Source of the DNA: Polyangiaceae bacterium
GTDB taxonomy: Bacteria > Myxococcota_A > Polyangia > Polyangiales > Polyangiaceae
DNA: 64,000 nt
NCBI GenBank assembly: GCA_041389725.1
Contig: JAWKRG010000006.1
Span: 434,001-498,000, forward strand
Reading direction: 5' to 3'
Shown: one piece after another, positions 8,879-18,172 of the stretch
Layout: every line of letters starts with the position of its first letter
Position numbering within the stretch: the first letter of the stretch is position 1
Notes under the pieces: generated by a model
What the model was told of the DNA's origin: nothing
Databases searched by the model: none
The model's input: only the letters and a program-made list of their open reading frames with translations
Position numbers and translations under genes: made by a program

Positions 8879-9310
8879 TCAGACGTCGGCGCCGGTAGCG
8901 GCTTCACAGCCGTTACCGAAACCATAGTCGACACCGCAGTCCCCGTTGCTCTGGCAGCAGGGAGTCCCCGAACCGACCGACGGGCAGAAGGCAGGATTGC
9001 ACGCCGTTCCGCCACCCGAGCCGCCCGCTCCCGTGCCGCCGGTGCTGGTGCCGCCGGTGCCGCCGCCGGCACCGAAGCCGCCCGACCCGCCGCCCGCGCC
9101 GAATCCACCGGTGCTGCCGCCAGCGCCTGTACCGCCCGTTGCGATGCCGCCGAAGCCGCCGGTGCCAGTATCGATACCGGAGTCACTCTTGGCGCCTCCA
9201 GTTGCGGGAATCCCCGAACTCTCGTCGCTAGAAGCGCACGAAGTGAAGAGCATGGGTCCAGTAATCAACGTTGCTGCGGCAACGATTAGGGCGCGCGAGA
9301 GCTGCGACAC
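8879..9310 (-). CDS. Small Gly-rich lipoprotein with Cys-containing tail
   Basis: This 143-residue predicted lipoprotein starts at GTG (9308-9310), six bases after a perfect AAGGAGG. It has a hydrophobic signal peptide, and the lipidated Cys is probably in FTSCASS near residue 25. A middle section of about 60 residues consists of Gly/Thr/Ala/Phe repeats (GTGGFGG, GAGGSGG types), followed by a tail with six cysteines (CNPAFC, PCC, GDC, GC) that could form disulfides. Such modular Gly-rich lipoproteins are common in Polyangia; their function is unknown. A second example lies at 36205-37068. Confidence 0.75.
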   Translation of the reverse strand: MSQLSRALIVAAATLITGPMLFTSCASSDESSGIPATGGAKSDSGIDTGTGGFGGIATGGTGAGGSTGGFGAGGGSGGFGAGGGTGGTSTGGTGAGGSGGGTACNPAFCPSVGSGTPCCQSNGDCGVDYGFGNGCEAATGADV

Positions 9311-9521
9311 GTCAAGCCTCCTTGGGGAAAACCACCACCTGGGCCAAGGATGCCCGGCGGTGACAGCGGGGAGCCTAGCGCGAAACAAGCGTGCAGACGA
9401 AATGAATTTCGGCCCTGCAGCCGATAGCCAGGGTTTATCTGGGAAACGACACGCGACTTCCCCACGAAAGTCGCGCCTTCGACGCGTCGCGAAACGGTGA
9501 TTCGGGTAGGATTCCGCCGCC

Positions 9522-11375
9522 GTGCCGTCATCCCCGCCGCGCTCCGCCCCCAGCTGGCTGCCGTGGGTCCTCCTGGCGGCCATGGCGGGCGCCTACGCTG
9601 CCTACGCGGGCTTGGCCGGTGGTCGACTCACGAACAACCTGGTCGGAGACAGTGAGTTCACGGGTTGGACCGGTCCCATCGCGGAACGCTTCTTTGGGAC
9701 GGAAGTGCCCTATCGCGATTTCACTTTGCCCATTCCACCCGGCTCCTTCGCGTTGATGCGCGCCGTGCAATCCCTGGGCGGACCGCCGCGCCTGAGTCAG
9801 GAGCTCGGCCTGATCGCCGTCTGTCATCTGGGCATGGGCCTGGTGGCCTACTGGACCAGCCGCGCATTTTCGACTCCGCGTACATCGCTCGCGGTGGCGG
9901 CGGCTAGCCTGGCCACTGTCGTACAGCTTTACAAAGAATGCGCCTACGACCATACGGCACAACTACTCGCCTGGATCAGCGTGGCGGCGGCGGCGCATGG
10001 CCTGACGCACATGCCCAAGGCACGACGCTGGTGGTGGATCTCTGGCGCCTTGGCGACGACCACGCTCGCGTTCAAGCAGAGTACGGGAACCGGGGCGGTG
10101 CTGGGGGGCTTGGCCTTGCACGCCTACCTGGGGCTCGTGGGCTGGCGCAGTCACGATGCCGAGTATCGGCGTCGCGTCCGTCGCCAGCTCGGTGACTGGG
10201 TGGCGGGAGCCGCGCTAGGGATCGCGATCTGCATCGGGTTGGTCGCCTTGACCCGCAGTTCACTGGTGGGCGTCTGGCAGAGCAGTTTCATCGATGGCGC
10301 GGCGCTCAAGGGCGGCACTTGGAAGCTGGTCTTCAATCTCTTCTCCTACTTGTTTCGCTTCGAAGCGTTTCCGGCGTCCCTCGGCATCATGCTCTTGGGC
10401 CTGCTCTTGGCACGACGCGCCCGGCGCGGCTCGCCGCTCGTGGCTGCGAGCGAGGATGTCAATGAGGGGGCTGCAGGCCCGCTCACCGTCGCGTGCATAG
10501 GGGTGGCCGCCTTCCTAGGTGCTGCAGCGATGCTGTCCGCAGACGCATCCCCTCCGGCTGCGGCCGTTCTCACCTGGACCGAGCGTGCAAAGCTGATCCC
10601 GAGCTTCGGGCTTTTTGCCTTGCTCGTGTTCGTCGCCAACTGGCAGCAACTTCCAGCCGTGGACAGTGCCGATCGGCGTGCCATCGAGCGCGGGCACGCA
10701 CTGCTCGCGGCCTGTGGCATGGCACTCACCATCTCGCTCCTCCACAACCTCTCGTTCCCGGGCTTTCGCCCCTTCTACGACAACAACCCGATCATCGTTT
10801 TCGCGTTTCTGGCGCTGTTCCAGTTGCTGTCCAAGGCCGGACTGGACAGGTCGATTCCCGTCGTTCTCGCGGCGGCCATGGCCGTGCTGTTCAGCACGAA
10901 GTTGTCGCGACACTTGGAGGCCACCGAGCCTGTCGCGGACGGCCACTGGGCAGGACTTCGCGTCAACGTCCGCGGCGTGGAGGTGGTGAAAGCCGCCGCG
11001 CGAGCGCGCGAACTCGCGGGTCCGAGCGGAACCGTGCTAGTGCTTCCCGAGGATGTGGCCCTGGCACGGCAGATCGGCCGTCCGCGTCCGCCTCTGCTGG
11101 GGGCCATCGTGTTCGTAGACCAGTATCCGGCCCGTGCCCTGGCGCCGGACCTGGAGCGCCTCGAGCGCGATCCGCCCAACGTCGTCGTGGTGCACCCCGC
11201 GGACGCCAGCCTGTGGCGACAAATGTACGCGCTGTGGTCGACGGACAGCCCCGCACAACGCTTGCAGGACGAGTTCGCGCGCACCAACTTGTCTCAGCGC
11301 TATCGACTCGATTCGAGCTTCCCCACCCGCTTTGCCCGGCAGCGGGCGGAGCTCCAGGTGTGGGTTCGACGCTGA
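9522..11375 (+). CDS. Multi-pass membrane protein, probable GT-C type (family 39-like) glycosyltransferase
   Basis: This 617-residue protein has about 11-12 transmembrane segments and starts with GTG. The first extracytoplasmic loop contains acidic residues (GDSEF near residue 45) and a PYRDFTLPIPPGS segment, which resembles the loop of polyprenol-sugar-dependent GT-C enzymes such as ArnT and PMT, where an Asp is catalytic. A soluble C-terminal domain of about 150 residues follows the last helix. The substrate cannot be deduced and the family call rests on topology and this loop. It stands alone, divergent from the Gly-rich lipoprotein and convergent with rodA. Confidence 0.65.
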   Translation: MPSSPPRSAPSWLPWVLLAAMAGAYAAYAGLAGGRLTNNLVGDSEFTGWTGPIAERFFGTEVPYRDFTLPIPPGSFALMRAVQSLGGPPRLSQELGLIAVCHLGMGLVAYWTSRAFSTPRTSLAVAAASLATVVQLYKECAYDHTAQLLAWISVAAAAHGLTHMPKARRWWWISGALATTTLAFKQSTGTGAVLGGLALHAYLGLVGWRSHDAEYRRRVRRQLGDWVAGAALGIAICIGLVALTRSSLVGVWQSSFIDGAALKGGTWKLVFNLFSYLFRFEAFPASLGIMLLGLLLARRARRGSPLVAASEDVNEGAAGPLTVACIGVAAFLGAAAMLSADASPPAAAVLTWTERAKLIPSFGLFALLVFVANWQQLPAVDSADRRAIERGHALLAACGMALTISLLHNLSFPGFRPFYDNNPIIVFAFLALFQLLSKAGLDRSIPVVLAAAMAVLFSTKLSRHLEATEPVADGHWAGLRVNVRGVEVVKAAARARELAGPSGTVLVLPEDVALARQIGRPRPPLLGAIVFVDQYPARALAPDLERLERDPPNVVVVHPADASLWRQMYALWSTDSPAQRLQDEFARTNLSQRYRLDSSFPTRFARQRAELQVWVRR

Positions 11376-11432
11376 GCAGGTCCCGTTCTCAATCGCGATC
11401 GGGCGCTCCTACCAAGACTGCTCGACTCCGGG

Positions 11433-12554
11433 CTAGCGGCGCATCGAAACGTTCATCAGCAGACCGAGCGACACGAGAACCGTGACCACGCTCGACCCGC
11501 CATAGGAGAACAACGGGAGGGTCACGCCCACGACTGGCAGCACGCCCATCGCCATACCGACGTTGAAAGTGGTGTGCCAGAACACCAAAGCACCCACCCC
11601 GATGGCAACCGCAGCTCCAAACCGGTCCTTGGACTGGCTGGCGACGTGCACGGCCCAGATGCAGAGGAAGCAATAGAGCGCCAGCAGCACCGCGCTGCCT
11701 GCGAAGCCCCAATCCTCAGCGAACACCGCAAAGGGGAAATCCGAGTGCTGGTCGGGGAGGAAACCGAACTGATTCTGGGTTCCCTGCATGAACCCGTCAC
11801 CCGTCAGTCCACCATTGCCAATCGCCGTCTTGGATTGGAAGGCGTGCCAGCCCGCGCCAGTCTTGTCGCTCTCGGGATCCAGAAAGCTGGTGATGCGCGC
11901 CTTCTGGTAGTCCTTCATCAGGTAGCGCCAGAAGATGGGAGGAGCGCTCACTGCGGTAATGACCAGGATGGCCAGACTTCTTCGCCGAATCTTGACCATC
12001 GCCAGGATGGTCCCGACGGTGAGGAGAATGACGAGGGACGTGCCCAGATCCGGTTGTGCCATCACCAAGGCGACTGGCAAGCCCGTCAGCAGAAAAGCCG
12101 GCGACAGGTCAAAGAGCGTTCTCGGCTCCGTTCGAGCGTCATCATGCAGGTACTTTGCAATCGCGAGCACCACCAGCACCTTCATGAACTCGCTGGGCTG
12201 AAAGCTGAAGCTTCCCAGCTGGATCCAGCGAGAAGAGCCGCGGATGTCCGCGCCCAAGACGAACACCAGCCCCAGGGACACGATGCCGCCCGCGTACAGG
12301 AAGTAGGCGAGCCGCTCGAAGTGGCGATAGTCGATCACCGCTACGGTGATCCCCATCAGACCTCCGACGACGATCCAGTAGACCTGGGAGACGTAGATGT
12401 CCGCTAGGCCCGCGCGACGTCCCGCGTCGATATAGACGCTGGTGGCGCTGTACAAGTTGACGACTCCAAGCGTCGCGATCGCGACGATGCAGAGCAGCAG
12501 AGGCATGTCCACCTGCAGCCCGCTGCGGAAGCCAACTCGGTCTGCTCGGCTCAC
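11433..12554 (-). CDS. rodA: RodA, SEDS-family peptidoglycan glycosyltransferase
   Basis: This 373-residue protein with about ten membrane helices polymerises lipid II glycan strands for cell elongation in complex with PBP2. Family features include the DYRHFERLAY segment, the QPSEFMKVLVVLAIAKYL helix and the conserved GDGFMQGTQNQFGFLPDQHSDFPFAV extracellular stretch, followed by FAEDWGF. The length is normal. The GTG start overlaps the stop of the mrdA gene (GTGA), so synthesis of PBP2 and RodA is translationally coupled. It is the last gene of the mreBCD-mrdA-rodA operon. Confidence 0.96.
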   Translation of the reverse strand: MSRADRVGFRSGLQVDMPLLLCIVAIATLGVVNLYSATSVYIDAGRRAGLADIYVSQVYWIVVGGLMGITVAVIDYRHFERLAYFLYAGGIVSLGLVFVLGADIRGSSRWIQLGSFSFQPSEFMKVLVVLAIAKYLHDDARTEPRTLFDLSPAFLLTGLPVALVMAQPDLGTSLVILLTVGTILAMVKIRRRSLAILVITAVSAPPIFWRYLMKDYQKARITSFLDPESDKTGAGWHAFQSKTAIGNGGLTGDGFMQGTQNQFGFLPDQHSDFPFAVFAEDWGFAGSAVLLALYCFLCIWAVHVASQSKDRFGAAVAIGVGALVFWHTTFNVGMAMGVLPVVGVTLPLFSYGGSSVVTVLVSLGLLMNVSMRR

Positions 12555-14476
12555 AAGGTGCTCCGCTTCGTGGTCCGCTTGGTGGAACCCGCATGGGCGG
12601 ACAGTCGCTTCTCCGACAGTTTTTGCCAGTCGCGCACCACCCGGGAGGCGACAGGCACGGCGTTCTTGCCACCGCCGCCGCCGTGCTCCACCAGCACCAC
12701 GATGGCTATCTCAGGAGACTCCGCTGGGGCGTAGCCGGCAAACCAAGCGTGGTCGCGGTTGAAGTACCAGACCTTGCCCGGATCGACACCGCGCGGAGTG
12801 ACGTGACTGACCTGCGCCGTGCCCGTCTTGCCCGCCATGTCGACGCCGACCAGGTTCTCGTCGTGCGCCGTGCCTTCCCGTTCCGTCACCACTCCCGCCA
12901 GGCCGCGGCGAATGCGGGTGAGGTGATCAGGGATCAGCTCCACGGTGCGCCGTACTCGTGGCGGGAACTCCTGCACCACGGTGCCGTCGCTGGTTTCGAT
13001 GCTACGCACGACCTGGGGCTGATAGAGAGTGCCGCCGTTGGCCAGCGCGCCGTAGGCGAGCGCGAGTTGCATCACGGTCACGGTGGACGCGCCCTGACCG
13101 ATCGCGGCCAGCAGCGTGAAGCCGCCTCGGAATGCCCCCTTGTAACGCCGGGTGTACCAAGCGCGGGTGGGCATGCGCCCGCGCGCCTCGGGATTGACAC
13201 CGATACCCGTCTTGGTGCCGAATCCGAAATCCATGCCCACACGCGCCAGGCGATCGATGTGAACCTTCTCTCCCACCGAGTAGAAGTAGGTGTTGCAGGA
13301 GCGGACGATTGCTTCGTGCAGATTGACGTGCCGATGTACACCCGTGCAACGGAAGAAGCGGCGGCCGTACTCGTAGCCGCCGCGACAATCCACTTGCATG
13401 CTGGGATTGATCAGCTTGTCTGCCAACGCCGCGAAGGCACTGAAAGGCTTGTAGGTCGAGCCCGGCGGGTAGGCGGCAGAAATGGTCTTGTCCAGCGTTG
13501 GCTTGAGGGGATCCGTGTACAGCCGGCGGAAAGCTTCGCGCACCGCTTTCTTGCCGCCTCCCCCGGACACCACGTTCGGGTCGAAGCTCGGTTTGCTCAG
13601 TGCTGCCAACACGCGGCCCGTGCGCACGTCGACCACGACCACGGCGCCCGCGAGCTGTCCGCGCATCGCACGCTCGATGGATTTCTCCAGCTCGATGTCG
13701 ATGGTCAGGGACACGTCGCGGCCGGGCACTGGCTCCAACCGCCGAGGCTCCTCCAAGTATTTCTCCTCGAGGCCTTCCTGGCTGCTCCGCCGATGCCCGC
13801 GCAACACCTTGCGCCACCCTCGCTGTCCCTGTAGGTAGCTCTCCCAGCGCCGCTCGACACCGATGGCCCCGAGTCGATCCCCCGCGCGATAGCCACGCCC
13901 CTCCAAGCGCGACAGGGTCTCGGGATCGATCTCCCGCATGTAGCCCACCATGTGCGCGGCCAGCTCGCCGAAAGGGTAATAGCGCACGGGGGCCGGTGCG
14001 ACCTCCACGCCCCTCAGCGACGCCTCATGGGTTTTAAGCCGACCGACCACGTCGCGGTCGACATCGACCTTGAGCAAGGTTTGCTGCATGGGGCGGCTGC
14101 CTTCGGCCTTCTGCAGATCGACGATGCGAGTTTTGAGCTCCGCAGCATCTGCTGCTTCCAGCTCCATCAACTGCACCAGGCGCGGCCAGGTCTGCTGCAT
14201 GTCCAGCTGACCTGGCACGACGTACACGTTGTAGCTGGGGCGGTTGGCCGCGAGCACCTTACCGTAGGCGTCGCGAATCACGCCCCGCGTGGTCGCCAGC
14301 GTCACCTCGCCAACGATGTTGCGGCGCGCCTGCGACCGGTGCAATTCGCCTTCGATCACCTGTAGCTGCGCCAGGCGACCGGCCAGGGCGAAGAACGTGC
14401 ACAGCAGTATCAGCACCATCCAGCGGTAGCGCTTGCGAAACTCGCCGACGTCCGATCGCTGCACCAGGATCGTCAT
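12551..14476 (-). CDS. mrdA: Penicillin-binding protein 2, elongasome transpeptidase
   Basis: This 641-residue protein has an N-terminal membrane anchor (about residues 18-38), a pedestal domain and a C-terminal transpeptidase domain. The active-site motifs are all present: STYK in YPPGSTYKPF, SCN in VRSCNTYF and KTGT in AGKTGTAQVS. It crosslinks glycan strands made by RodA at the inner membrane. I chose ATG 14476, which overlaps the mreD stop (ATGA) and precedes the anchor; the frame stays open further upstream, inside mreD. The linker contains a Gly run before KNAVPVASRVV, near the C-terminus. Confidence 0.96.
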   Translation of the reverse strand: MTILVQRSDVGEFRKRYRWMVLILLCTFFALAGRLAQLQVIEGELHRSQARRNIVGEVTLATTRGVIRDAYGKVLAANRPSYNVYVVPGQLDMQQTWPRLVQLMELEAADAAELKTRIVDLQKAEGSRPMQQTLLKVDVDRDVVGRLKTHEASLRGVEVAPAPVRYYPFGELAAHMVGYMREIDPETLSRLEGRGYRAGDRLGAIGVERRWESYLQGQRGWRKVLRGHRRSSQEGLEEKYLEEPRRLEPVPGRDVSLTIDIELEKSIERAMRGQLAGAVVVVDVRTGRVLAALSKPSFDPNVVSGGGGKKAVREAFRRLYTDPLKPTLDKTISAAYPPGSTYKPFSAFAALADKLINPSMQVDCRGGYEYGRRFFRCTGVHRHVNLHEAIVRSCNTYFYSVGEKVHIDRLARVGMDFGFGTKTGIGVNPEARGRMPTRAWYTRRYKGAFRGGFTLLAAIGQGASTVTVMQLALAYGALANGGTLYQPQVVRSIETSDGTVVQEFPPRVRRTVELIPDHLTRIRRGLAGVVTEREGTAHDENLVGVDMAGKTGTAQVSHVTPRGVDPGKVWYFNRDHAWFAGYAPAESPEIAIVVLVEHGGGGGKNAVPVASRVVRDWQKLSEKRLSAHAGSTKRTTKRSTL

Positions 14477-15000
14477 TGTCGGGTCGCCTCCGCCGCAGCT
14501 TGCCCGGGCACGGCAGCCTGGTGCAGGCGCTGCGCGAGGGAGAACACGAAGGGAGCGAACACCGCTGTGCTCGCTGCTCGCGGCAACACCAGTGAGAGCA
14601 TTTCGAGGGGCTTCCGCGTGTCGGAGCCGAAGATGGCAAGCAGAGTGAGCACGATGAAGGCCTCTACCACTGCAAAGCCGAATGCCAAGCTCATGCGGGT
14701 GAGCAAGGTCTGGGTCGTCAATCGCACCCCCGCGACACGCGACACCAACCACAGCACCACCGATACGAAAGTGAAGAGCCCTGGTGGCGCCGACGCCATC
14801 ACGTCCAACAGATAGCCCAGCACGAAGCACAACCCGGCGCCACGCAACATGCTCGGCTCGTGCACGCCCAGGAAAATCAGCAGCGGCAACACCAGGCTGG
14901 GCGTTGCGCCGTGCAGTCCGAGGGGACCGAGCACGCGGTACAAGTTGGCTTGCACCAGCAGTAGCAGGAATCCGACGGCGATGAAGGCGACGTTGCGCAT
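14473..15000 (-). CDS. mreD: MreD, rod-shape-determining membrane protein
   Basis: This 175-residue protein has five to six transmembrane segments, the usual MreD size and topology. Conserved MreD-like features are the LPLLIFLGVHEP segment and the FVLGYLLDVMASAPPGLFTF segment. It lies between mreC (two-base gap) and mrdA (four-base overlap), which confirms the assignment because MreD sequences are otherwise variable. It acts with MreB and MreC in positioning the lateral cell-wall machinery. Confidence 0.93.
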   Translation of the reverse strand: MRNVAFIAVGFLLLLVQANLYRVLGPLGLHGATPSLVLPLLIFLGVHEPSMLRGAGLCFVLGYLLDVMASAPPGLFTFVSVVLWLVSRVAGVRLTTQTLLTRMSLAFGFAVVEAFIVLTLLAIFGSDTRKPLEMLSLVLPRAASTAVFAPFVFSLAQRLHQAAVPGQAAAEATRQ

Positions 15001-15002
15001 GT

Positions 15003-15878
15003 TCAGCGCGGGCCCCGCGGGCGGCGAGCGCTCGCTCCGCGCTCGCAGTCCTTCTCGTCCGTCAGCACGATCAGCGCTTCTTCGAGCCGCGAGAAATCCA
15101 CGGTCGGCTCGGCCTCCACGGTTTGGTACATGCCGAAGTCGCGCTTCACCACCTTCTTGACCCGCGCCACGGGCTGTCCCTTGGGAAAGCGGCAGCCCAC
15201 ACCACTGGTCGAGATCAGATCGTTTTCCTCCACCTCGTCGGTCCGCTGCACGTACTCCACGCGCAGCGCGTACTTGGAGCGGTCCCCCACCCCGCGGATG
15301 AAGCCACGTGCGCCGGTGCGCTCTACGATCACGTCGACGCCAAAGCCGCTGTCCACCGTGAGCTGCACGTCCACTTTGTCCCCCGCCACGCGCTGCACCG
15401 TGCCCACGGTGCCATCCACGGACAACACCGGCATTCCGGGACGCACCACGGCGCCAGGGTTGTCGAGGGTCAGGTGCGCCACTCGAAAGAACTCCGTCGT
15501 GTCCTTGGCTACCACCACCGCACTGACGGTCTCCTGGCCAACGGTCTCTCGCAGGTTCAGCAAGCGGCGCAGGCGCTTGTTCTCCGCCTCCTGAGCTTTC
15601 AGACGCCGAACCTCCGCACGCAAGCGAGCGTTTTCGTAGGCCAGCTTGTCATTGTCCGCCCTCACGTCCACCAGATACACGTAGTCGCCGACGAGCGAAG
15701 ACAACCCGCGCGCCAAAGCGGCCGAGGCGTACTCCAAGGGAGCAGCCACACGCATGATGGCGCGGTCGACGACACTCATATCCTCTGGGCGGCGAATGCT
15801 CGCGCGCAGGAAGAAGAACGGTACTGCCAACAGCAGAACCACTATGGCGATGTCTCGGTAGCGTTTCAGCGAGCCCAC
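15003..15878 (-). CDS. mreC: MreC, rod-shape-determining protein
   Basis: This 291-residue protein starts at GTG. It has one N-terminal membrane helix (about residues 9-26), then a coiled coil (about 70-110, rich in Glu/Arg/Leu) and a periplasmic double beta-barrel domain. Typical MreC sequences include NPGAVVRPGMPVLSVDGTVGTV and DLISTSGVGCRFPKG. It links cytoplasmic MreB to periplasmic PBP2. The last 20 residues are Arg-rich and probably disordered. It follows mreB by about 60 bases in the same operon. Confidence 0.95.
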   Translation of the reverse strand: MGSLKRYRDIAIVVLLLAVPFFFLRASIRRPEDMSVVDRAIMRVAAPLEYASAALARGLSSLVGDYVYLVDVRADNDKLAYENARLRAEVRRLKAQEAENKRLRRLLNLRETVGQETVSAVVVAKDTTEFFRVAHLTLDNPGAVVRPGMPVLSVDGTVGTVQRVAGDKVDVQLTVDSGFGVDVIVERTGARGFIRGVGDRSKYALRVEYVQRTDEVEENDLISTSGVGCRFPKGQPVARVKKVVKRDFGMYQTVEAEPTVDFSRLEEALIVLTDEKDCERGASARRPRGPR

Positions 15879-15937
15879 GGCGTCACCCTGCGTATTCGAA
15901 GGACAGCCGACCGGAGGAGCCGCGAGTGGCCCTTCGG

Positions 15938-16972
15938 CTAGCCGATGGTCACTTCCTTGAGCAACTCGATGTGGTCGAGGGTCTTGCCGCTGCCGAGCAC
16001 GACCGCGCTGATCGGGTCGTCACTCACCATGACGGGCAGCCCCGTCTCTTCACGCAGCAGCACGTCAATGTTCTTGAGCAACGCGCCACCACCGGTGACC
16101 ACGATGCCTTTGTCGACGATATCCGCAGCCAGTTCCGGAGGAGTTCGCTCGAGAGCGAGCAAAACCGCTTCCACGATCGCGTTGATGGGTTCCGACAGCG
16201 CCTCACGAATCTCGTCCGAGTTGACGACCACGGTTTTGGGAATGCCCGCGACCATGTCGCGACCCTTCACCTCCATGGTCATCTGCTGCTCCGGCTGGTA
16301 GGCGTTGCCGATGGTGATCTTGATGCGCTCTGCGGTTTGCTCGCCGATGGCCAAGTTGTACTTGCGCTTCATGTAGGCGACGATGGCTTCGTCCATCTTG
16401 TCCCCGCCCACGCGCACGCTCTGGGAGTAGACGATACCGGCCAGGGAAATCACGGCGACTTCCGTGGTGCCGCCGCCGATGTCCACCACCATGTTCCCGC
16501 TCGGTTCGGTGATGGGGAGCCCGGCGCCAATGGCCGCTGCCATGGGCTCTTCGATCAGGTACACCTCTCGGGCCCCGGCACTCTCGGCGCTTTCTTTGAC
16601 GGCGCGCTTTTCCACTTCCGTAATGCCAAAGGGCACACAAATGATGATTCGAGGCTTCACCAAGGTGCGCCGATTGTGCGCCCGGGCGATGAAGTAGCGC
16701 AGCATGGCCTCGGTGATCTCGAAGTCCGCGATGACGCCGTCCCGCAGCGGCCGGATCGCATGGATGTTGCCCGGCGTGCGTCCGAGCATTTCCTTGGCCT
16801 CGCGGCCGACCGCGAGGACCTTCTTGTCCCCACGGGCGTCACGTTGCACCGCGACCACCGAAGGTTCGCAGCTGACGATCCCCTTGCCTTTCACATAGAT
16901 CAGCGTCGTCGCCGTACCGAGGTCGATGGCGAGGTCGTTCGAAAAGAGGCCGTACAGCCAGTCGAAGATCAT
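15938..16972 (-). CDS. mreB: MreB, actin-like cell-shape protein
   Basis: This 344-residue bacterial actin is of normal length. Nucleotide-binding motifs are clear: phosphate 1 in AIDLGTATTLIYVKGKGIV, phosphate 2 in DIGGGTTEVAVISLAG, and the adenosine motif in VTGGGALLKNIDVLL. A hydrophobic, membrane-facing N-terminus (IFDWLYGLF) could act as an amphipathic membrane anchor. It is the first gene of the minus-strand mreBCD-mrdA-rodA operon, whose promoter should lie in the 197 bases upstream (16973-17169), although I could not pick a convincing -35/-10 pair. Confidence 0.98.
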   Translation of the reverse strand: MIFDWLYGLFSNDLAIDLGTATTLIYVKGKGIVSCEPSVVAVQRDARGDKKVLAVGREAKEMLGRTPGNIHAIRPLRDGVIADFEITEAMLRYFIARAHNRRTLVKPRIIICVPFGITEVEKRAVKESAESAGAREVYLIEEPMAAAIGAGLPITEPSGNMVVDIGGGTTEVAVISLAGIVYSQSVRVGGDKMDEAIVAYMKRKYNLAIGEQTAERIKITIGNAYQPEQQMTMEVKGRDMVAGIPKTVVVNSDEIREALSEPINAIVEAVLLALERTPPELAADIVDKGIVVTGGGALLKNIDVLLREETGLPVMVSDDPISAVVLGSGKTLDHIELLKEVTIG

Positions 16973-17169
16973 CGAGACGCTTTCATCGAGCCAACAAACC
17001 TATGCGTTATCAGGGGTTGGCCCTGGCGGTCACTTCGCCATGAGGGCGCCCTTGTTAGCATGCGCCGCGTCAGGCGCGCAATCGCCGAGGGTCGCTACTT
17101 CGGCCGGCGGGCCGAACAATTCCCCCCCGATGCTACCTTCACCCAGAAAAGCCCTTGGGTTTCGCGGAT

Positions 17170-18012
17170 TCAGTCGTCGTCCCAGTCTTCCCACGACTTG
17201 GGGTTGAAGCGCCCCTTCTTCGGCGGAGCTTCCGTCCGTTCCGATCGCCCCTTCTTCTTCTTCTGCTTCTTCTTGTCGGGCTTGTCTGCCCAGCGGCGGC
17301 CAGCCTCGGCGCGGGCCGGTGGGGGTTCGCCGAAAGAGGCAGGAGGAAGACTGTCGAAGCTGCGCGGCGGAGGCCGGTCGCCTTCGTCGCGTCGCGGAGG
17401 CGGACGGTCCCCGCCGCGGTCGCCGCCGCCTGCCGGGCGCTCGCCCCGAGGGTGAGCGATGTTGACCATCAGCTTGCGCCCCTTCAGGTCGCGCTCACGC
17501 AACGCCACGATCGCAGCGTTGGCCGCTTCGTTGCTCTCCATCGTGACGAAGCCGAAGCCGCGCGCGCGCCCGTCAGGCCCGGTGGGCAAATGGACGCGTA
17601 TGACCGCGCCAGCGCCCGTAGAGGTGATCAGCGTTTCGACTTCTTCCGCAGTGGCGTCAAAGGGCAAGTTGCCGACGTACAGCGTGCGATCTTGCCCCGC
17701 CGCTGCACCGCCACCTCCGCCACCTGCTGCGGGTCCTTCGCGTTTTGGCGGTTCCGCCTTGAATGGCCGTACGGAGATCGAACGGCCAGAGTGCATGGAG
17801 CCGTCGAGGTTGCTACGCGCCGCACTCGCCTCCTCTGCGCTTCCTAGTGTCACGAACCCGAAGCCACGTGGCTTGCCGGTATCGCGGTGACGCGGCAGTG
17901 AAACGTCGACGACGGTGCTCCCCGCCGCTTCGAACAACTGCCGCAGTACATCTTCGGTCATGGATTCGGGCAAGCCTGCTACGAAGAGCTTGCGCTCATC
18001 CTCGGTCGACAT
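17170..18012 (-). CDS. RNA-binding protein with two RRM domains and basic/acidic tail
   Basis: This protein is about 280 residues long from ATG 18012. The first RRM (about residues 7-80) has RNP2 LFVAGL and RNP1 RGFGFVTL. The second (about 107-185) has RNP2 LYVGNL and RNP1 RGFGFVTM. A Gly-rich linker joins them. The C-terminal 90 residues are Arg/Gly/Pro-rich, then a KKQKKKKGR cluster, and the end is acidic (WEDWDDD). Bacterial RRM proteins often have one domain; two domains plus a charged tail suggest binding of longer RNA or RNP assembly (inference). The frame continues upstream to 18381 without family sequence. Confidence 0.88.
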   Translation of the reverse strand: MSTEDERKLFVAGLPESMTEDVLRQLFEAAGSTVVDVSLPRHRDTGKPRGFGFVTLGSAEEASAARSNLDGSMHSGRSISVRPFKAEPPKREGPAAGGGGGGAAAGQDRTLYVGNLPFDATAEEVETLITSTGAGAVIRVHLPTGPDGRARGFGFVTMESNEAANAAIVALRERDLKGRKLMVNIAHPRGERPAGGGDRGGDRPPPRRDEGDRPPPRSFDSLPPASFGEPPPARAEAGRRWADKPDKKKQKKKKGRSERTEAPPKKGRFNPKSWEDWDDD

Positions 18013-18172
18013 GAAAACGATGGTCCTGTTGGTTGTGGGTGGGGCCCCGAGGGAGCCGTAAAAACCGTACCTCCCGTGAGTTTGCGGTTCAAGTCCGTGG
18101 AAGGCCCCCCGGCCGTGGCACGGGAGGACTCCCCTACGGCCTCCGCTCGTGCGATGGTCGGCCGCGGGTGCC

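Noticed and set aside
16973..17169. Searched for a clear promoter upstream of mreB
   Set aside because: Only weak -35/-10 resemblances (for example TTGCGC with CTAACA); not supported enough to list.
15926..17455. 509-residue plus-strand open frame over mreB
   Set aside because: Antisense to MreB and to the tail of the RRM gene; His/Asp-rich pseudo-sequence, no domain.
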